Positions 44,346 through 57,095 of a stretch of DNA of 64,000 nucleotides are shown piece by piece. A model generated the notes under the pieces. That model saw only the letters and a list, made by a program, of their open reading frames with translations, was not told the DNA's origin and made no database searches. Origin of the DNA: Sternotherus odoratus (taxonomy: Eukaryota; Chordata; Testudines; Kinosternidae). The stretch is taken from positions 34,112,189-34,176,188 of the forward strand of contig JAVMKO010000010.1 of NCBI GenBank assembly GCA_032164245.1, in the 5' to 3' direction. The translations under genes were made by a program, and so were the position numbers. The stretch's first letter is position 1, and each line of letters begins with the position of its first letter.

Positions 44346-46289
44346 TTTGAGGGCGTCTTTAAACATTCATTTTAACCATCGTCAGGCACAGTACAGTTCT
44401 GTCTTGAGTCAATGTCTTCCTCGTGTAATTAAAATTATGTGTTTGGGTTTTGCCTGGCATCCTGCAAATTATAAATTCTCTGGGCCTGGGGTTTTGCAGG
44501 CCAGTGTGACTTGTGTGGTGCTTGCTGTACATTTATAAAGGTGGCTGTGTGTTTTCTTGACATTATGAATTGCTTATTGACACTTCCGCTTTAGAGTGCC
44601 TTGGTGCAGTGCCACCCTCCAGCTCCAGCCACGGTGAGTGTGGCCTACCAGGGACAAGTGGGAGTGAGAATTTCTTTTGCATTAAGCTCTACAATTTTCA
44701 CCCTCATTCCATGGGTATGAGTATAGAGCAATAGCCATGAATATTGGCACTATTTTTCACACACAGTGGTGCCTTTGGCTGTTACCCTACGTGACCCTCG
44801 GGAGTGAGATAGGCCTACACTGCAATGAAATGCCCATTGCTGACCCCTGTGAGCTGACTCAGGCTCACAAGGTTAGGCTGCAGGGCTGTAAATTGAAGTG
44901 TCAGTGTTTGGGCTTGGGCTGGATTCCCCTCTCACGATGGTTCCAGAGCTTGGCTTCCAGCTTGGGCTCTCAGATCCTCCCACCTTGCAAGAATTTGTTT
45001 TGAATTTATTCCTAACTTTTTATTTTCTCCACGTCTACCAATAAAGCAATAAAACATTGTTATCTCCATCTTGTAAACTTGAGAATGGGCTGGATGCCAT
45101 CTTTAAATGGCAGAGGGAATGGGGGGAGGAGTCAGGAAAAGACAGATAAAACATTGTAAGGAGAAAGGCATGTGTACACTTACCCAAGCTTTTTTCCCCT
45201 TCGTCAGCAGACTCATCTGTGCTTGCCTGCTACGTTTCAAACAGGTCCTAGCACACGGCATGGTTGGTGCCCCCATCTCGTCTTCCCCTCTCCTTCCTCT
45301 TTGTCCTCATGGTTCAGGGCAGGGGTCTGTTGTATTTTAGATGGACTAAAATGGCCCAAAGAGTATTAACATGTCCCAGTCACTGCTGAACAAGGTGAGG
45401 TCTACAGAGACCTCAGTCTACTTAATCATAAGGCAAACTCAGCATTTAAAATCCCTTTAACCTTTTATTAAAGATACAAAGAAGAAGGGAAAAAGTTAAA
45501 GCATTTGAAATGAAAAGTATGACATAAGGCTTTTATTTGAACAATACCTCTTGTTCCCTTTTCCTTTAGCGGGAGAGAGTTTGTAGAAGAAAAACAAACT
45601 CTTGTCTGGCAGTCTCTTACATGGTGTCAAAGGTGGCAACACTTGTCCTCTTTGGGAAAAAGAAAAGCAGTTAGTTGGTCAGCTGGCGCTCTTATTGCTG
45701 TCGTTGTTAAAGTCTGTTCCCATTTCCTAAGAAGACAAAACATGACAAATACACATGAAAGAGGAGAGAAAAGAACAGCAAAGGTAGAAAATGAAAGCTT
45801 CTGTCTCTGTTGTTGACTTTTACTTGCAACTGGCTGCTGGAAAAGCACAGGGCTAGCACACGGTCTGATCAGCCATTCCAAGCCCTGGTAGTCTCATACA
45901 ACGCTTAGGGCATTCCTTTTAGCTGCCTCTTTCTGGTCACAAGCACGCAGTGTTGCAAAATACACAGTCATGACCCAAGATCAAGGACCTTGCAAGCACC
46001 AGCAGCTGAACAATCAAGTACTTTTCCCCATTCATGCCTCTGCCTGATGAGACACTCCACGGCAGAAGAAATTTAGGATTTTTTATATTGGATCAGATTC
46101 TGGGCCCACCCGGTCCAGTCATCAGCAGCTTCCGGTCACACCAGATCCTTCAGAGGCAGGTGGAAATGACCCATAATTAGGCGTGGAACAATTAGATTTG
46201 TATTGCTTAAATGTCCATTTCGCCCTACACACATAAACCAAAGAAATAAACCAGCAATAGTAGTAATAGAAGTTTACAACTAGGCAAAA
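44346..46289. other. No gene; MITE scrap at 44805-45000
   Basis: 44805-45000 has gcctacactgcaatgaaatg, gagctgactcaggctcac and gtttgggcttgggctgga, wording of a common turtle DNA-transposon MITE. The remainder, including 45010-46280, shows no coding or mobile-element ends. Confidence 0.45.
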
Positions 46290-46560
46290 TAAGAAACATG
46301 TTTGAGAATGTATTTGAATTGGCAGTAAGGATATTTACTTTGTATATTTTGATGTGATGTCTATATTTTGTGTTTCAATGGTTACAACACTTTAACTTTT
46401 TGAATCTAAATATGTAGCCGTTAAATAATTGTTATCTGACCTGTTATAATTTTCCATTTTCTGGAATTTTAACTTGATAAACAAACAAACATTGATATTA
46501 TCTATTGGAATTGTAAAACCATAAAATTCACATTCTGCCAAAGCTACCCATAATGCACTT
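46290..46560 (+). repeat. Interspersed repeat of unknown family, copy 2
   Basis: Second copy of the family at 6655-6955, same orientation, sharing ctttaactttttgaatct and aacattgatattatc with similar spacing. Confidence 0.5.
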
Positions 46561-48692
46561 GGCCAGTTCTACACTGTGCTGTACCCTGGGGATGAGGGGA
46601 TGCACTGATGGGCTCTGGTGTGTGTGGACAGCCCCGCAGGTCTCGGAGACCCATGGGACCCTTGCTGTCACTCTTCTACTGCTCCTGAAGGATGTAGCTG
46701 GCAATGACTTCATGGCAGACACCCGATCAGGAAGCAGGGCAGGAACACAACAATCCCTCACCATGATCTGGAAAATAACTGATGGAGATGTTTGCAGAGC
46801 AGTGGGAGTGATGTGTGCAAATGACACAATCAAGGACTGTAGGCAGGAAAGGTCACTGTGCAAACAGCTTCACAAGGCCCATTGCCCTCTTTGGGCCAAA
46901 CTGACCCCTACCGGGGGTTGGTGCTTTCCACACTTCCTCCTCTCCATATTTTGCATCTTGGACAGTCACCTATTGAACAGGTACCTGCAATCGGGATGTG
47001 TCTAGCAGCAGTGGGAAATATCTGTGTGGAATGGAGCCTTTGATTTGTTTGTGTATCTGATAAATGGCTGCAGCCAACAATAAGGGTGAGAAAGATAAAA
47101 GTGTGAGCATCCAGGAAATGAGCTCAGAATCCAACAGACCTCAGGGCTGCCAGCTGGTTACACATTAAAGGAAACAGCCAATCTGCTCTGTCAATATTCC
47201 AACCTGTCCCCAAAATTTCCCAGGTCAGTTTCCAGGACCTCACCTGGCACATTATCAGCGAGTTAGCGATAAAGAGATGGGGCAAGGGTAGTACTGGATT
47301 TACCATGGCACCAATTGCTCCATAGCACCAGGCCCAAGCTCAGAAGGGGCCCCATAACACTCACTTCCTCTCCTCTAGCAGTTCTGCAGAAGCGGAGGCC
47401 CTGAGAGCAAGCCTCAAAGCAGCAGGGATCCAGCATGGGAGCTGAGAACCCAAGGAGCCCTGGGAGCTGTAGTTCCTTGGCCAGGTCCTTGTCTATAGAG
47501 CCGGTCTTGGAGCAGAGAAGAAACTACATTTCCCAGCATTCCCTTGGTAGCTATCAACAAGAAAGGGAGTGGGGAAACTGAGACCCCATGCGCCACAGTT
47601 TGCTGTGAATGAAAAACTGGCTGCTAGAAGGGGTGGCACTGTGAATGGGGAATGAATATGCCCAAGGAGTAGAAGGCTTTGGCCCAGATATCACCCTCAG
47701 AAGACTTTCCCAGACTTGATTAGGGATGCTGGTGTGACCTCACTTGGCAGCCTCCAAGGAAGGAATTGGGTGGAGTAAATGTATAGTGCACCTCTCTATC
47801 TGAAGCCTAGCAAGGGAGGTATGTGGATCCCACTAAAAGTTAAAATGATAAGTAAGGGAGGGAAGGTTCTATGAGAGGACCTTGGCAGCTTTAGATAGAG
47901 TACCAGGCCTGTGGGAGGATTTTCTTTTCCTCCCTAGATTTATCTAATATTCAGAAAAGGAATCCTGCACCTGCCTTCCAGCTTTGAATGTTCTCAACAT
48001 TCAGGAGTCCTTGAGGCATCTTCGAGACTAAACCATTTATTTGGGCATAAGCTTTTGTGGGCTAAAACCCACTTCATCAGATACACAGAGGGGAACATAC
48101 AGTGGGAAGATATACACTGGACCCTCACTAAATTACAGGATTTGGGATCCATGCCGAGTATCATGTTATAGCGGGGACTGCATTAAAATGAAATTATATT
48201 TTTGTGAGCCCAATTTTGGGAGACTCTCAGCCAATCCAGGAGAGCTGGCAACCCTAGATGGGGGAATCTCCTCTACCTGCTTGATATGGCAGTGCTGAGG
48301 GTGGCCAAGCCACAGGGCGTGCCCACTACCTGGGGACAGGTGTGTTGCCATGGTGGCAGGCATGGGGCTGGGTAAATTCCCTTCCCCTTCCTTTCTCCCA
48401 GGCCCTTCCTCCCCACTGCCCACCTCTCTGTGCAAAGCTGACTGGCTGGGGGAAGGGGGAGTACCACTCCAAAACAAGGACACAGAAAGAACTAGGGACC
48501 ACTGGGAGGGTTTGAGCCAATGAACAGACAGGGGACGAGAAGGGGAACAAGCCCAGGAAGATCCGGAGAGCAACCAAAGATGGGGCTGAGAAGCAGCAGC
48601 ATTGAACTGGGGCAGAGAGACACCAGGATGCCGGGATCTAGGAGGTGCTTGGAGAACAGCCAGGTGCTGCTTTGGTGCTGTGGAAAGAGGAC
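46561..48692. other. No gene; one repeat scrap
   Basis: 48000-48110 has gaggcatcttcgagacta, gggcataagcttttgtgggc and taaaacccacttcatcagat, a very common reptile repeat I cannot class. Elsewhere short overlapping frames only. Confidence 0.5.
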
Positions 48693-49413
48693 TGTAGCAG
48701 GGCAGTGACTGACCCCTGCAGCGCCTCCTGCTGGTTTGTCCAGGGAATTAGCTCACCAGCATCCAGAGCGCCCTCTGCAGGCTGATGTCCCGCTTGCTGC
48801 TCTGGCCCAGAGTCCCTCCCTGGACCCCGGTGCCCTCTTCCTGAGGGTGCTGCACCCCTGCAGTACCCCCACAGGTCTTAGGGTCTCCCCTCCCTGGGGA
48901 CCCCCACACTCTATCCCCACCTTGCCTCAGTGTAGGCAACTGCCAGTCACCACTTGCCCCCATTCACTGGGGCAGACTGCAGTATAATTGCCACTCATCA
49001 CTGGCAAGAAGGGTTTGGCCTGCTGCCTCTGGAGCCAAAGGCTGCCCCCTGCATCCCTAGTACCCCTTTTGGGGCCTTCTCCTAGGCCCTGCAGCCTGGG
49101 GGTTTCCAGGCTAGAGCTTCCCCAGCTCCTCCTGCCTTGCCCCAGCCCTGCTTCCCTCTTGGTACCTCCTCAAGCTCCCAGCAGCCAGGCCTGTCCACCT
49201 CTGCAGACAGAGAAGACTCTTCTCTCAGGCGCCTGCCTCTCAGCCCTTTTATAAGGGCCTGATCTGCTTGGGGCGTGGCCACCCAGCTGAGCCTGCTTCC
49301 CCAATCAGCCCAGCTTTCCCTACTCAGCCTGGGAGCTGCTTGCCCCCAGCCATAACCCTTCCCAGGACTGTTTTAAACCTTCTCCACTGGAGTGGGGCAG
49401 TCACCCCACTACA
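48693..49413 (-). mobile_element. Solo LTR, 721 bp
   Basis: Ends TGTAGCAGGGCAGTGA and CACCCCACTACA form the short inverted repeat TGTAG...CTACA. The 5 bases aggac flank both sides (48688-48692 and 49414-49418). A TATA box on the minus strand (plus 49246-49253) about 160 bases from the high-coordinate end sets minus orientation. A canonical AATAAA is not visible downstream. No internal viral sequence is present. Confidence 0.87.
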
Positions 49414-49879
49414 AGGACCCAGACGGATGCTGAGCCCACCCAGCGAGACCCACCATTCTGAGCTTACACCGCAGCAGAGTGTGTGGAACAGTGGGGCTGA
49501 CCCAAGGGGGGTGACGGTTGCGTTGTCATGGGGCAGAGTCTATGTGCATCTAGACAGGTGTGGGGCACATAATGTGCTGCATCCTGGTAGGGGAGCCTGC
49601 TAGAGCTCGAGATCTGGGTCCACTCCTGGCTTGGCCTAGGTTAGATCCAAGTGTTGTAGTGTTGTTAAGTGTGGGGCTTGTTCCAGAAGTTAACTCCCTG
49701 GAGGTGCATGGCTGGGACCAGAGGCCCCCTCCCCAATCTGACACCATCCAATTTCTCTTTTACACTCAACTTCCTTTTCTAAATGCTCTGCTTCCACCTC
49801 AGACTTCCTGGCTGAAATGCTGATAGTTGCTTTCAAAGTCTGGGGAATTTTGTTCAGCCTGTCCTGGCAACCTTCCTTC
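49414..49879. other. No gene seen
   Basis: Nothing recognisable apart from short random frames. Confidence 0.5.
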
Positions 49880-50330
49880 TACCTGCATGTGATGTTCCCT
49901 TTTGGGAGCCAGCCTTACCCTGCTCAGTTATAAGAACCCCCATTCTTTGGCTGTTCACTCACAGCCTCTGGCATGTAAGTTGCTCCCAGCTACTTGCAAC
50001 TGAATGACACTAGCCAATATCTCCGGTCCCAGACACAACCCTAGGAACCTCCATCTTGCAGTCCAGTTATGCCCACTGAACACAGCAAGCTTATATGAGT
50101 TTGTCAATTTAACAAAGAAATTGATATGTACCAGGCTTGTTATTGCAAGGGGAGTCTCTGACATGCTTCAAACCAAACACACTGCTTCAGGTAGAATAAA
50201 CAAACAGATTTATTAACTACAAAGATAGATTTTAAGTGATTATAAGTGAAAGCACAATAAATTAGATTTGGATTAGGCAGCAACAAAGGATCTGTTGGAT
50301 TCTTCAGTAAATCAACCACCCTTTCCCATG
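49880..50330 (-). mobile_element. LTR fragment
   Basis: The segment gtagaataaacaaacagatt, tattaactacaaagatagat and ttttaagtgattataagtga is the signature middle of an LTR family common in turtles. Ends and target duplication were not found. Orientation is inferred from that family and is uncertain. Confidence 0.5.
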
Positions 50331-50589
50331 GTCAGTTTGGGATTACAATGAGCTAACACTCACCTGTCCTGATGAAGGGGGAAAAGCCAAGAGGGAAGAA
50401 AGAATGTGGTAAAAGGGAGAGACATTTGCCATGCTCTTCCTCTCTCTCCCACCTCCATCGTCAGACATCACAAAGAGACTGAAGCACCGATCAAAGGAGA
50501 GAGTCTGTGTCACGTTACTGGAATTATTTGGGATCATATAGATCATTGGAGCAACCAAGGTCCTATAGTGACACCAAATCTTATGTGAA

Positions 50590-50976
50590 GGGGGTCATAA
50601 CAGGTGTCTATGACCAGGTTATGGAGGGATGATTTTGAATATGCCATTGATATGTGTGTATCTTTTTTGAAACTAAAGTTATGAATACTGAATATATGGT
50701 GCCTGTACTTCAACCTTATGCTTGGCTTCTGGGTGAAATCTCAGACAAGCTGTTGTTAACTTGAATGGCGTGCCTGATGGCCCATTAAAGGGCCATCAAC
50801 TGCACAATGAACTTTGTCCACACCCGAGGAGCTTCACCAGGAATGGGACATGCCTGGGCAAAAACTGAATCGTGGAGAGTCTGGTGATTGGACCACGTGG
50901 CTATGAACCTCCATTTTGCAACTGGACTCTGCATAAGAGAGAGTCTATAAAAGCTGGGGCCAGGAGCTAAAGAAGC
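50590..50976 (+). mobile_element. LTR fragment cut at its TATA box
   Basis: It shares aaagttatgaatactgaata-type and ttgtccacacc-type wording with the LTR at 19709-20300 and ends 25 bases past a TATA box tataaaag (50946-50953). A SINE follows directly at 50977, so the LTR is truncated or split there. Confidence 0.6.
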
Positions 50977-51178
50977 TGGGGAGGGATAGCTCAGTGGTTT
51001 GAGCATTGGCCTGCTAAACCCAGGGTTGTGAGTTCAATCCTTGAGGGGGCCATTTAGGGATCTGGGGCAAAAAAATCTGTCAGGGGACAGTACTTGATCC
51101 TGCTAGTGTAGGCAGGGAACTGGACTCAATGACCTTCAAGGTCTTTCCAGTTCTAGGAGATTGGTATATCTCCATTTA
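50977..51178 (+). mobile_element. tRNA-derived turtle SINE, copy 2
   Basis: Same family as 4875-5068: A box tagctcagtggt at 50987-50998, B box gagttcaatcc at 51030-51040, and catttagggatctggggcaa. The 3' tail differs: gactcaatgaccttcaaggt, ctttccagttctaggagat. The two copies are of different subfamilies. Transcription by Pol III would run away from the LTR TATA box just upstream. Confidence 0.9.
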
Positions 51179-52288
51179 TATTTATTTAAAAATCTAAATT
51201 ATGGTGACTTGAGATCTCACTAGAGTGCAGACTCAGCAAGATAACCACCAGTTATCATGATAAAGAACAGACAGGGACGTATAAGCTTGGAAATGATGTC
51301 TCACCACTTCTTTATATCCTGTTAATTAACCCAGGGATGGAGGAGAGTTCTGTCCACACAGCTGATCCAGGCATTCCTGGATTCTGCAGCTTCTTCATGG
51401 GTTCAGTCAACTCTTGGTCCTTTGCCTCTGGCCCCAGGTCCACGTAGCGGTTTAGTGAGCTCTAGTGTCCTACATGGTGACCTCTGTTTTAAATACCCTG
51501 ATTCCTGGGCTTTTTGGGGCCAATCCTCTGATTTCTACTGCCCATTTCCCAGATGAGTGCTCAGTGCTCTCCATTGTCTGCTGTTGCTGCTGTTGGTATC
51601 CAGTAGATGGCATCCGTGTATAACAAATGTCTTCACCCTATTGCTTCTGGAAGGGTTTTTGGTTGGTTCATTTTAAGAATCGTATTTCAACATTAGCCCA
51701 CACTGTGAATTGGAATTTCCCCCATTTTAACACAATTGCTTTTCATAATTCAAAGTTGCCCCCTGGTTTATATCATTCAACATTCCTTATTCCTTGTTCC
51801 AGACAATTCCTGGTACTTCAAGAGTGCTGCAATTATTTACAGGGAAGACCAACGCAATCCCTTATAATCTTCCAAATCTAATGGACAAACTTCAGACATT
51901 TTTGATCGTACATACGTATTTAATGTGTTTAGAGCTTGCAACAGAACAAGTAATAGTCTGCACCAGATGTAGATCTGACTCATAAGGCAAACAAATGCAG
52001 AGTTTATCATTTTGGGGGAACACATGGTTTGGATTTCTTGCGGGTGACAGGCAATTTGCCCTTCAGTCTCCCAAGTTATTTCTAGTCAATTTATCTCAGA
52101 GTTTCCCCCCATCTCTGGATCCATTCACAGTGTGCAATGGGCTGGTTTGTGTAGGAAATCAGGATGTTACTCTGCTTGGTAACTTTTTGGCATTCTTTTT
52201 AACTATGCTGGGGGGGGGGGAGAAAGAGGTTTTATCTATATGCAAATTATGAGAGATTGTGGCTTAAGCAATTAACAATAGGCTAATA
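51179..52288. other. No gene seen; LTR-like parts possible
   Basis: AT-rich DNA with a G run at 52209-52219. Pyrimidine-rich parts (51380-51830) resemble minus-strand LTR sequence but lack ends. Confidence 0.45.
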
Positions 52289-53075
52289 GCTTGTCTCCAC
52301 TACACAGGGCTGGCGACAGGGTGGTACAACGGGTACAGCTGTACCGGGCCCCGGACTTAAGGGGGGGCCCCTTAAATCCGGGGTGGGCCCGGTACGCAGC
52401 TGTACCCCCTTGTCGCCGGGCCTGTGAGGAAGGCGCGGCTCTGGGCAGCCTCTGCAGCGCTCGTCAGCCCCCTCCCCCGGCACCCAGCAGCCTCCCCCCG
52501 CCCCCCTTTGCTTCTCCTGGCCGGGCCACGGGGCCAGAGCGCATGCGGGGGTTGGGCCCAGCGGGCGGCGGGAGACCACCCGGGGGGGGGGGGGCTGTGG
52601 GCGGCGGGCGACCGGCAGGGAGGGGGGGCCTGTGGGCGGCAGGAAGCCGGCTGGGGGGGGGGCCCGCGGGCGGTGGGAGACCGGCGGGGGGGGGGGGGGA
52701 CCGCGGGAGGCAGGAGACTGGCCGGGGGGGGGGCTGCGAGCGGCAGGAGACCGGCCAGGGGGGCCCCGCATGATCTGCGTACAGGGCCCCAAAATTCCTG
52801 TCGCTGGCCCTGCCACTACAAACTCTACTGTGGCACAGTTCTGGCGCTGTAGTGTAGCCTCTCACTACAGTGATAGAAGGTGTTTGTCTGTTGCTGTAAT
52901 TAACCCACCCCCTTAAGAGATGGGAACTAGACTTGTCCACTGACGACTTGTCCGCCTACCTAGTGCCGTCTACCCCAGGGATCAGATCAGCTTAACTACG
53001 TTTCTCCAGAGTGTGAATTTTCTCCACCACTGAGCAATGTAGTTAGATCACCCTAAGTTTTAGCTGAGACCAGGC
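52289..53075. mobile_element. MITE interrupted by the second GC-rich hAT MITE
   Basis: Left end agcttgtctccactaca and right end tagctgagaccaggcct are loosely complementary, as in turtle Harbinger-like MITEs that begin with tgtctacactac. Removing 52305-52812 plus one ccactaca joins ttgtctccactaca to aactctactgtgg. Boundaries are approximate. Confidence 0.5.
52305..52812 (+). mobile_element. GC-rich hAT MITE, copy 2 (508 bp)
   Basis: Ends cagggctggcgacagg and cctgtcgctggccctg with a perfect 8-bp duplication ccactaca (52297-52304 and 52813-52820). The order of blocks matches copy 1 at 18110-18473 read on the other strand: ggtacagctgtaccgggcc, gtacgcagctgtacccc, ttgtcgccgggcctgtga, gcagc(c)tctgcagcgctc, cccagcagcctcccccc, then ggcggcgggagacc units. 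Here there are six units of about 33-37 bases against three in copy 1, which accounts for most of the size difference. Confidence 0.93.
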
Positions 53076-53454
53076 CTCATTTAGCCATTTTAGTTTCTAT
53101 TCTTGGTGGTGGAACTCCCAGCCTTAGCGGATCTGTGGCTCCTTAGACAAAGTGTCTCACCTGATGTGAATCATTGTCTTTCCTCCCAGCTGGATCCTAT
53201 TTGGGGTTAAACAGAGGCAGATCACTTTTCTCCTTTCTGAGGGGCAGCAGGAGGAATGACTAGATACCAGTCATTCAAGGCATATCTGGTCTCTGTACCC
53301 CATGCAGGGCTCCAGCCTCAGGCTGGATCTGATGTAAAGCCCACTGAAGTCAATGGAAGGACTCAAATCTAGGGCTTCAGAGGTATTTAGGCACCTGACT
53401 CTCACTGAAATCAATGGGAGTTAGGCGCCTCTGAGGAGCTGGGCCACAGAGACT
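53076..53454. repeat. Ancient repeat fragment around 53330-53450
   Basis: The segment cactgaagtcaatggaagg, aggtatttaggcacctgact and aatgggagttaggcgcctct is the wording of an old repeat family widespread in sauropsids, with two partly inverted halves. It is not coding. Family name unknown to me. Confidence 0.45.
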
Positions 53455-56400
53455 TCAGCCAACAAAGCGTCTCACAGCAGGCTTTGGATCAGGCTGCATA
53501 AGCATAGTCCTTATTGCTTCAGCAAGGGTTCGCGTCCTAGGAGGCCACCCCAACAGATGGTGCCAGTAGAACATGGAGCAATGCCCTCTGGGATATCCTC
53601 GCCCACCGAGCCTTGGGAGCAACGCAGTCCTACCAGCCCAATCACACAGATGTGGGGAAAGGGTTCTGGCTTCACAGCAAAAGAGCTTCGTGCTGACACC
53701 GCTCCAGGAACCCACCCTCCACTAGCTGGGTCACTGGCAGGAGGCCTCTTGGGGATCTGCCATGGTTGCTAATCATGCATTAGCAATGGGCTGGACAGGC
53801 CATGTCAGTGACAGCCACCTCACAAACTAGGTACAAATGAGGTAAAACATTCCGGGGCACTGAGAGGGCTGGCAGAAGCCATCCTGTGCCAAGGCCTTGG
53901 CAGCCAAAATGGGCTAAAGGACCAATGAAAAAAGGAGGAAATCCCTGCATGAAACTTGCTGCCTGACTCCTCCCCCTTGCAGCTCCACCCCCCTTCGTGG
54001 CTTTTAAACAGCTAGTGTCAGAAATGTTCGCAAATGTGATCATCGCAGGGTGCACCCTGTCAAGGCAGCGAGTCAGCATTAGTGCCAGCGTGTTGCTAGA
54101 CGCGAGAAGGGGGGAAAGTGGCCCCGACTCAACAAAGCACTTCACCACGTGCTTGACTTGGCGAATGCACCTGAGTCCCATTGGTGGCTCTTGTTACCCA
54201 CCCAGGGCTTTATAGTCCCAGGAGCTGTATTCCATGACAGGCAGTGAAGTAGGGTCACCCCCATAGGAATGCACTGGCTGAGTGGAGAGACCAGGCCAGG
54301 TGTGTCTCCTTTGCTCCACTCAGCTGGCAGCAAGGAGCTGGATTCCAGAGAATTTCCTGGGCGAGGAGGGGCAGTTCCCCATTGTGTATTGCTCTGGATG
54401 CAACAAAATCATCTGTGGAAAGCCCCCAGGCCCAGTAGTGTCCAATGAACTGTGTTTGCCCAGGACACAATATCATGTGAGAACTAGCGACTTATATTCT
54501 GCTGGTTTCTAAACCATAGAGACCACAGTGAGAACCACTAGATGGCTCACAACCTACTGAAAGGACCACGTCCCAATTCCTACACACAACACCCTCCTGC
54601 TCCCCTTTTACTATAACAGCCCATTTGCATTACTACCAAACCGGCTGTCACAGAACGTACAACCTGTTACCGCTTCAGTCCGAGAGGGGCTGGGTGCCTT
54701 CGCTCTGGTCTCTGGAGAACACGCTGGGCGGCAAACAGCTTCCCTGAGCCCAGCCGACAACTCGTTTGGATTTTCCCGTTCCCCATCCAGGCGACACTGA
54801 GACTGTTCAAGGCTTTGAACAGAGCCCCACACCCTGAACCAGCCAACAGCCCAGGCACCTGGGCAGAGGGGGAGGGGGAGGAGGGCGACACCCATGTTCC
54901 AGCCACTGCTCTGCCTAGTCCAGAACAGGGACGTGCAGCTCAGATACCAGCATCTTCCATGAGGATCCCAAGTTCCAGAGCCGACTTTCCTCTCACCGGG
55001 CCCAGCTTTTGTGGTCACACTTTGGCTGGCGGAAGCCTAAGGCTCTCCCTGGGCGCAGAGGTTGTGCTCCCACACAACACACCACCAGATGGCAGCTCTG
55101 GCCCGTCTGACACCCAGGCACACGCTACTGAGTCTGGCTAACCAGATGGTCAGTAAGCCACCAGTACCATGTGCCCAGTTCAAGCCCATCTGCCTCCTCC
55201 CTGTCAGAAACCCAGGGAGTTGCCCCTGCCTGCCCCACAGCCTCTGTCCCACTCACAGAAGGCCGCCTGCAGGCACCCAGCTCCCTCTCCCAGCTGCCCC
55301 AAACCAACACAAAGTCTCCTTGTCCCATTGCGTCCTGCCCAGCCTAGGCTACTGCTGCCCCTTTGCCCTTCTGGAGGTGCCAGGCAGGTTCATGGGGCCC
55401 TGGAGTCCGTTCAGAGCAAGCAGGGGTTGGGGGGTGTCAAGGGAGCTGGGTGCATCTGTCCCCCTAGTGCTCACTGTAGGGCCAGTCACTGCAGGGTGTG
55501 GGCCAGCACTAGGGTCAGGGCGGCGCTCAGCTGCTGGGCAGCCACAGGGCTGGGACAGAGAAAGTAGACATGGGGCTGAGGGAGGTGCTCAGGGGCCTAG
55601 CCATGCCTGATGCTGATCCACCTCCAAATCGCTGCCCCTCACCCTGGCACCCGATGCCCATCCCCAGGTCCCTCCCTCCTGCCCCAGCTGTTATGTGCTG
55701 GTCTTCCCGGCCCTGGGCAGCTCACGGGAAAAGGCACCAGCCACTCCCCTCCAAACTCAAAGCCGTCACCGCACCCACCCTACTCAACAGCTTGGCACAT
55801 GGCCCAGGGAGGTGCCCAGCACAAGAGCAGCAGCAGTCTGCTTGTCAGGGGGTCCCGCTTGGAGTGTGCACCCAGCAAAGGAGCAGGCAGCCAGGCTCCT
55901 GGTGAATCTCCATGAGCCCTCGGCACAACCGTCTCCTTCGCTCAGCACACATGCCAGGCCATTTGGATAATGCAGCTGCCTGCAGTACCAGTGTGGCTCT
56001 GGGTAGGGCTGGCAGGTAGCATTGCCCCGACTATGGCTCTGCCCCATCCTGCCCCCAGCAGGGGGCATCAGGATCCACAAGACCCCAGCTCTCACAGACA
56101 CACTCCACCTCTAACACACTGGGCAAAGGCAGGATGCAAGGTAAGAAACAGACACCAACTGCCAGGGCTGGCACCGTTCCCCAGTTGGGTGTGACCGTCG
56201 CAATATTTGAGGTGTTTGCTAAATCCCCAGCTCCTGGAGGCACGTGATGACAGGAAAATCTCAGCTTTCCCGTTAAAAAAAAGGAAGTCGCCGTCCTGGT
56301 GGCTGCAGGGACAGGATTGAAAAATGTGACCTGAAGGCATAGAAACCGGCTGACAAGGGACGAGAGCCTCATGCTCACTGTAATTGTAAAAGCTTATGAT

Positions 56401-56954
56401 TTTAGCCAGTCATGTGACTTTTGGGGCCCTGGCTCATGGGTTTTGGGCATGAGGAGATTTCCTTATTGAGCCCCCTGCTTTGGCAGCAGATTCTTCACAG
56501 CCTCAGAGTCAGTAGACTTGGATTTCCCCTTGGCACCGCTGCTGACCTTCCCAGAGCTGTGCCCATCAGAGCTCCCCTGCCAGCTGTGCCCAGGGAGGGG
56601 CGGAGCAGGCTGTTAAAGTGACAGGGACATGCCCCTAGCTCAATGGTCCAGATTTCACGGACTATCCCCAGCACCCAGCTGGAGAGCAGCCCCTGCAGCT
56701 GCTCAGCGGCCTTCCCCAGCTGGTGGCCAGATCAGCCCCTCTGGGAGTCCCACAGGCTCCTCTAGGACAGACTGAGCCAGAGCCCTTCAGGGCAGGAGTC
56801 AGCACCAGGGCAGGGGAAAGAGAGATGAGAGGAGCCAGCACAACTGCACAGCCACAGCCTCTGCTGTCCCCACCCCCAGGGACAAGGTCAGTGTCCAGCC
56901 CCACAGAGACAAGGACAGAGAGGGGCAGCCTGTGATCCTCACACACAGGGCAGG

Positions 56955-57095
56955 GCATGTGCACACACACACAGTGAGGGGCTGGGTCAGTGTGGACAAT
57001 ACACACACAGAGGGTGGGGCTGGGACAGTACACACACACACACACACACACACACGGAGGGGTTGGGTCAGTGCACACACGCACACACACACTCT
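56955..57095. repeat. CA microsatellite embedded in a GC minisatellite
   Basis: Runs of ca alternate with a gaggggttgggtcagtg-type unit (56975, 57005 variant, 57057), so the locus is a compound repeat with about three units of 40-55 bases. Confidence 0.85.

Noticed and set aside
52283..52940. Overlapping long frames (177, 160, 158, 142 residues)
   Set aside because: They lie in the GC-rich hAT MITE and exist on both strands; stop codons are scarce because of composition.
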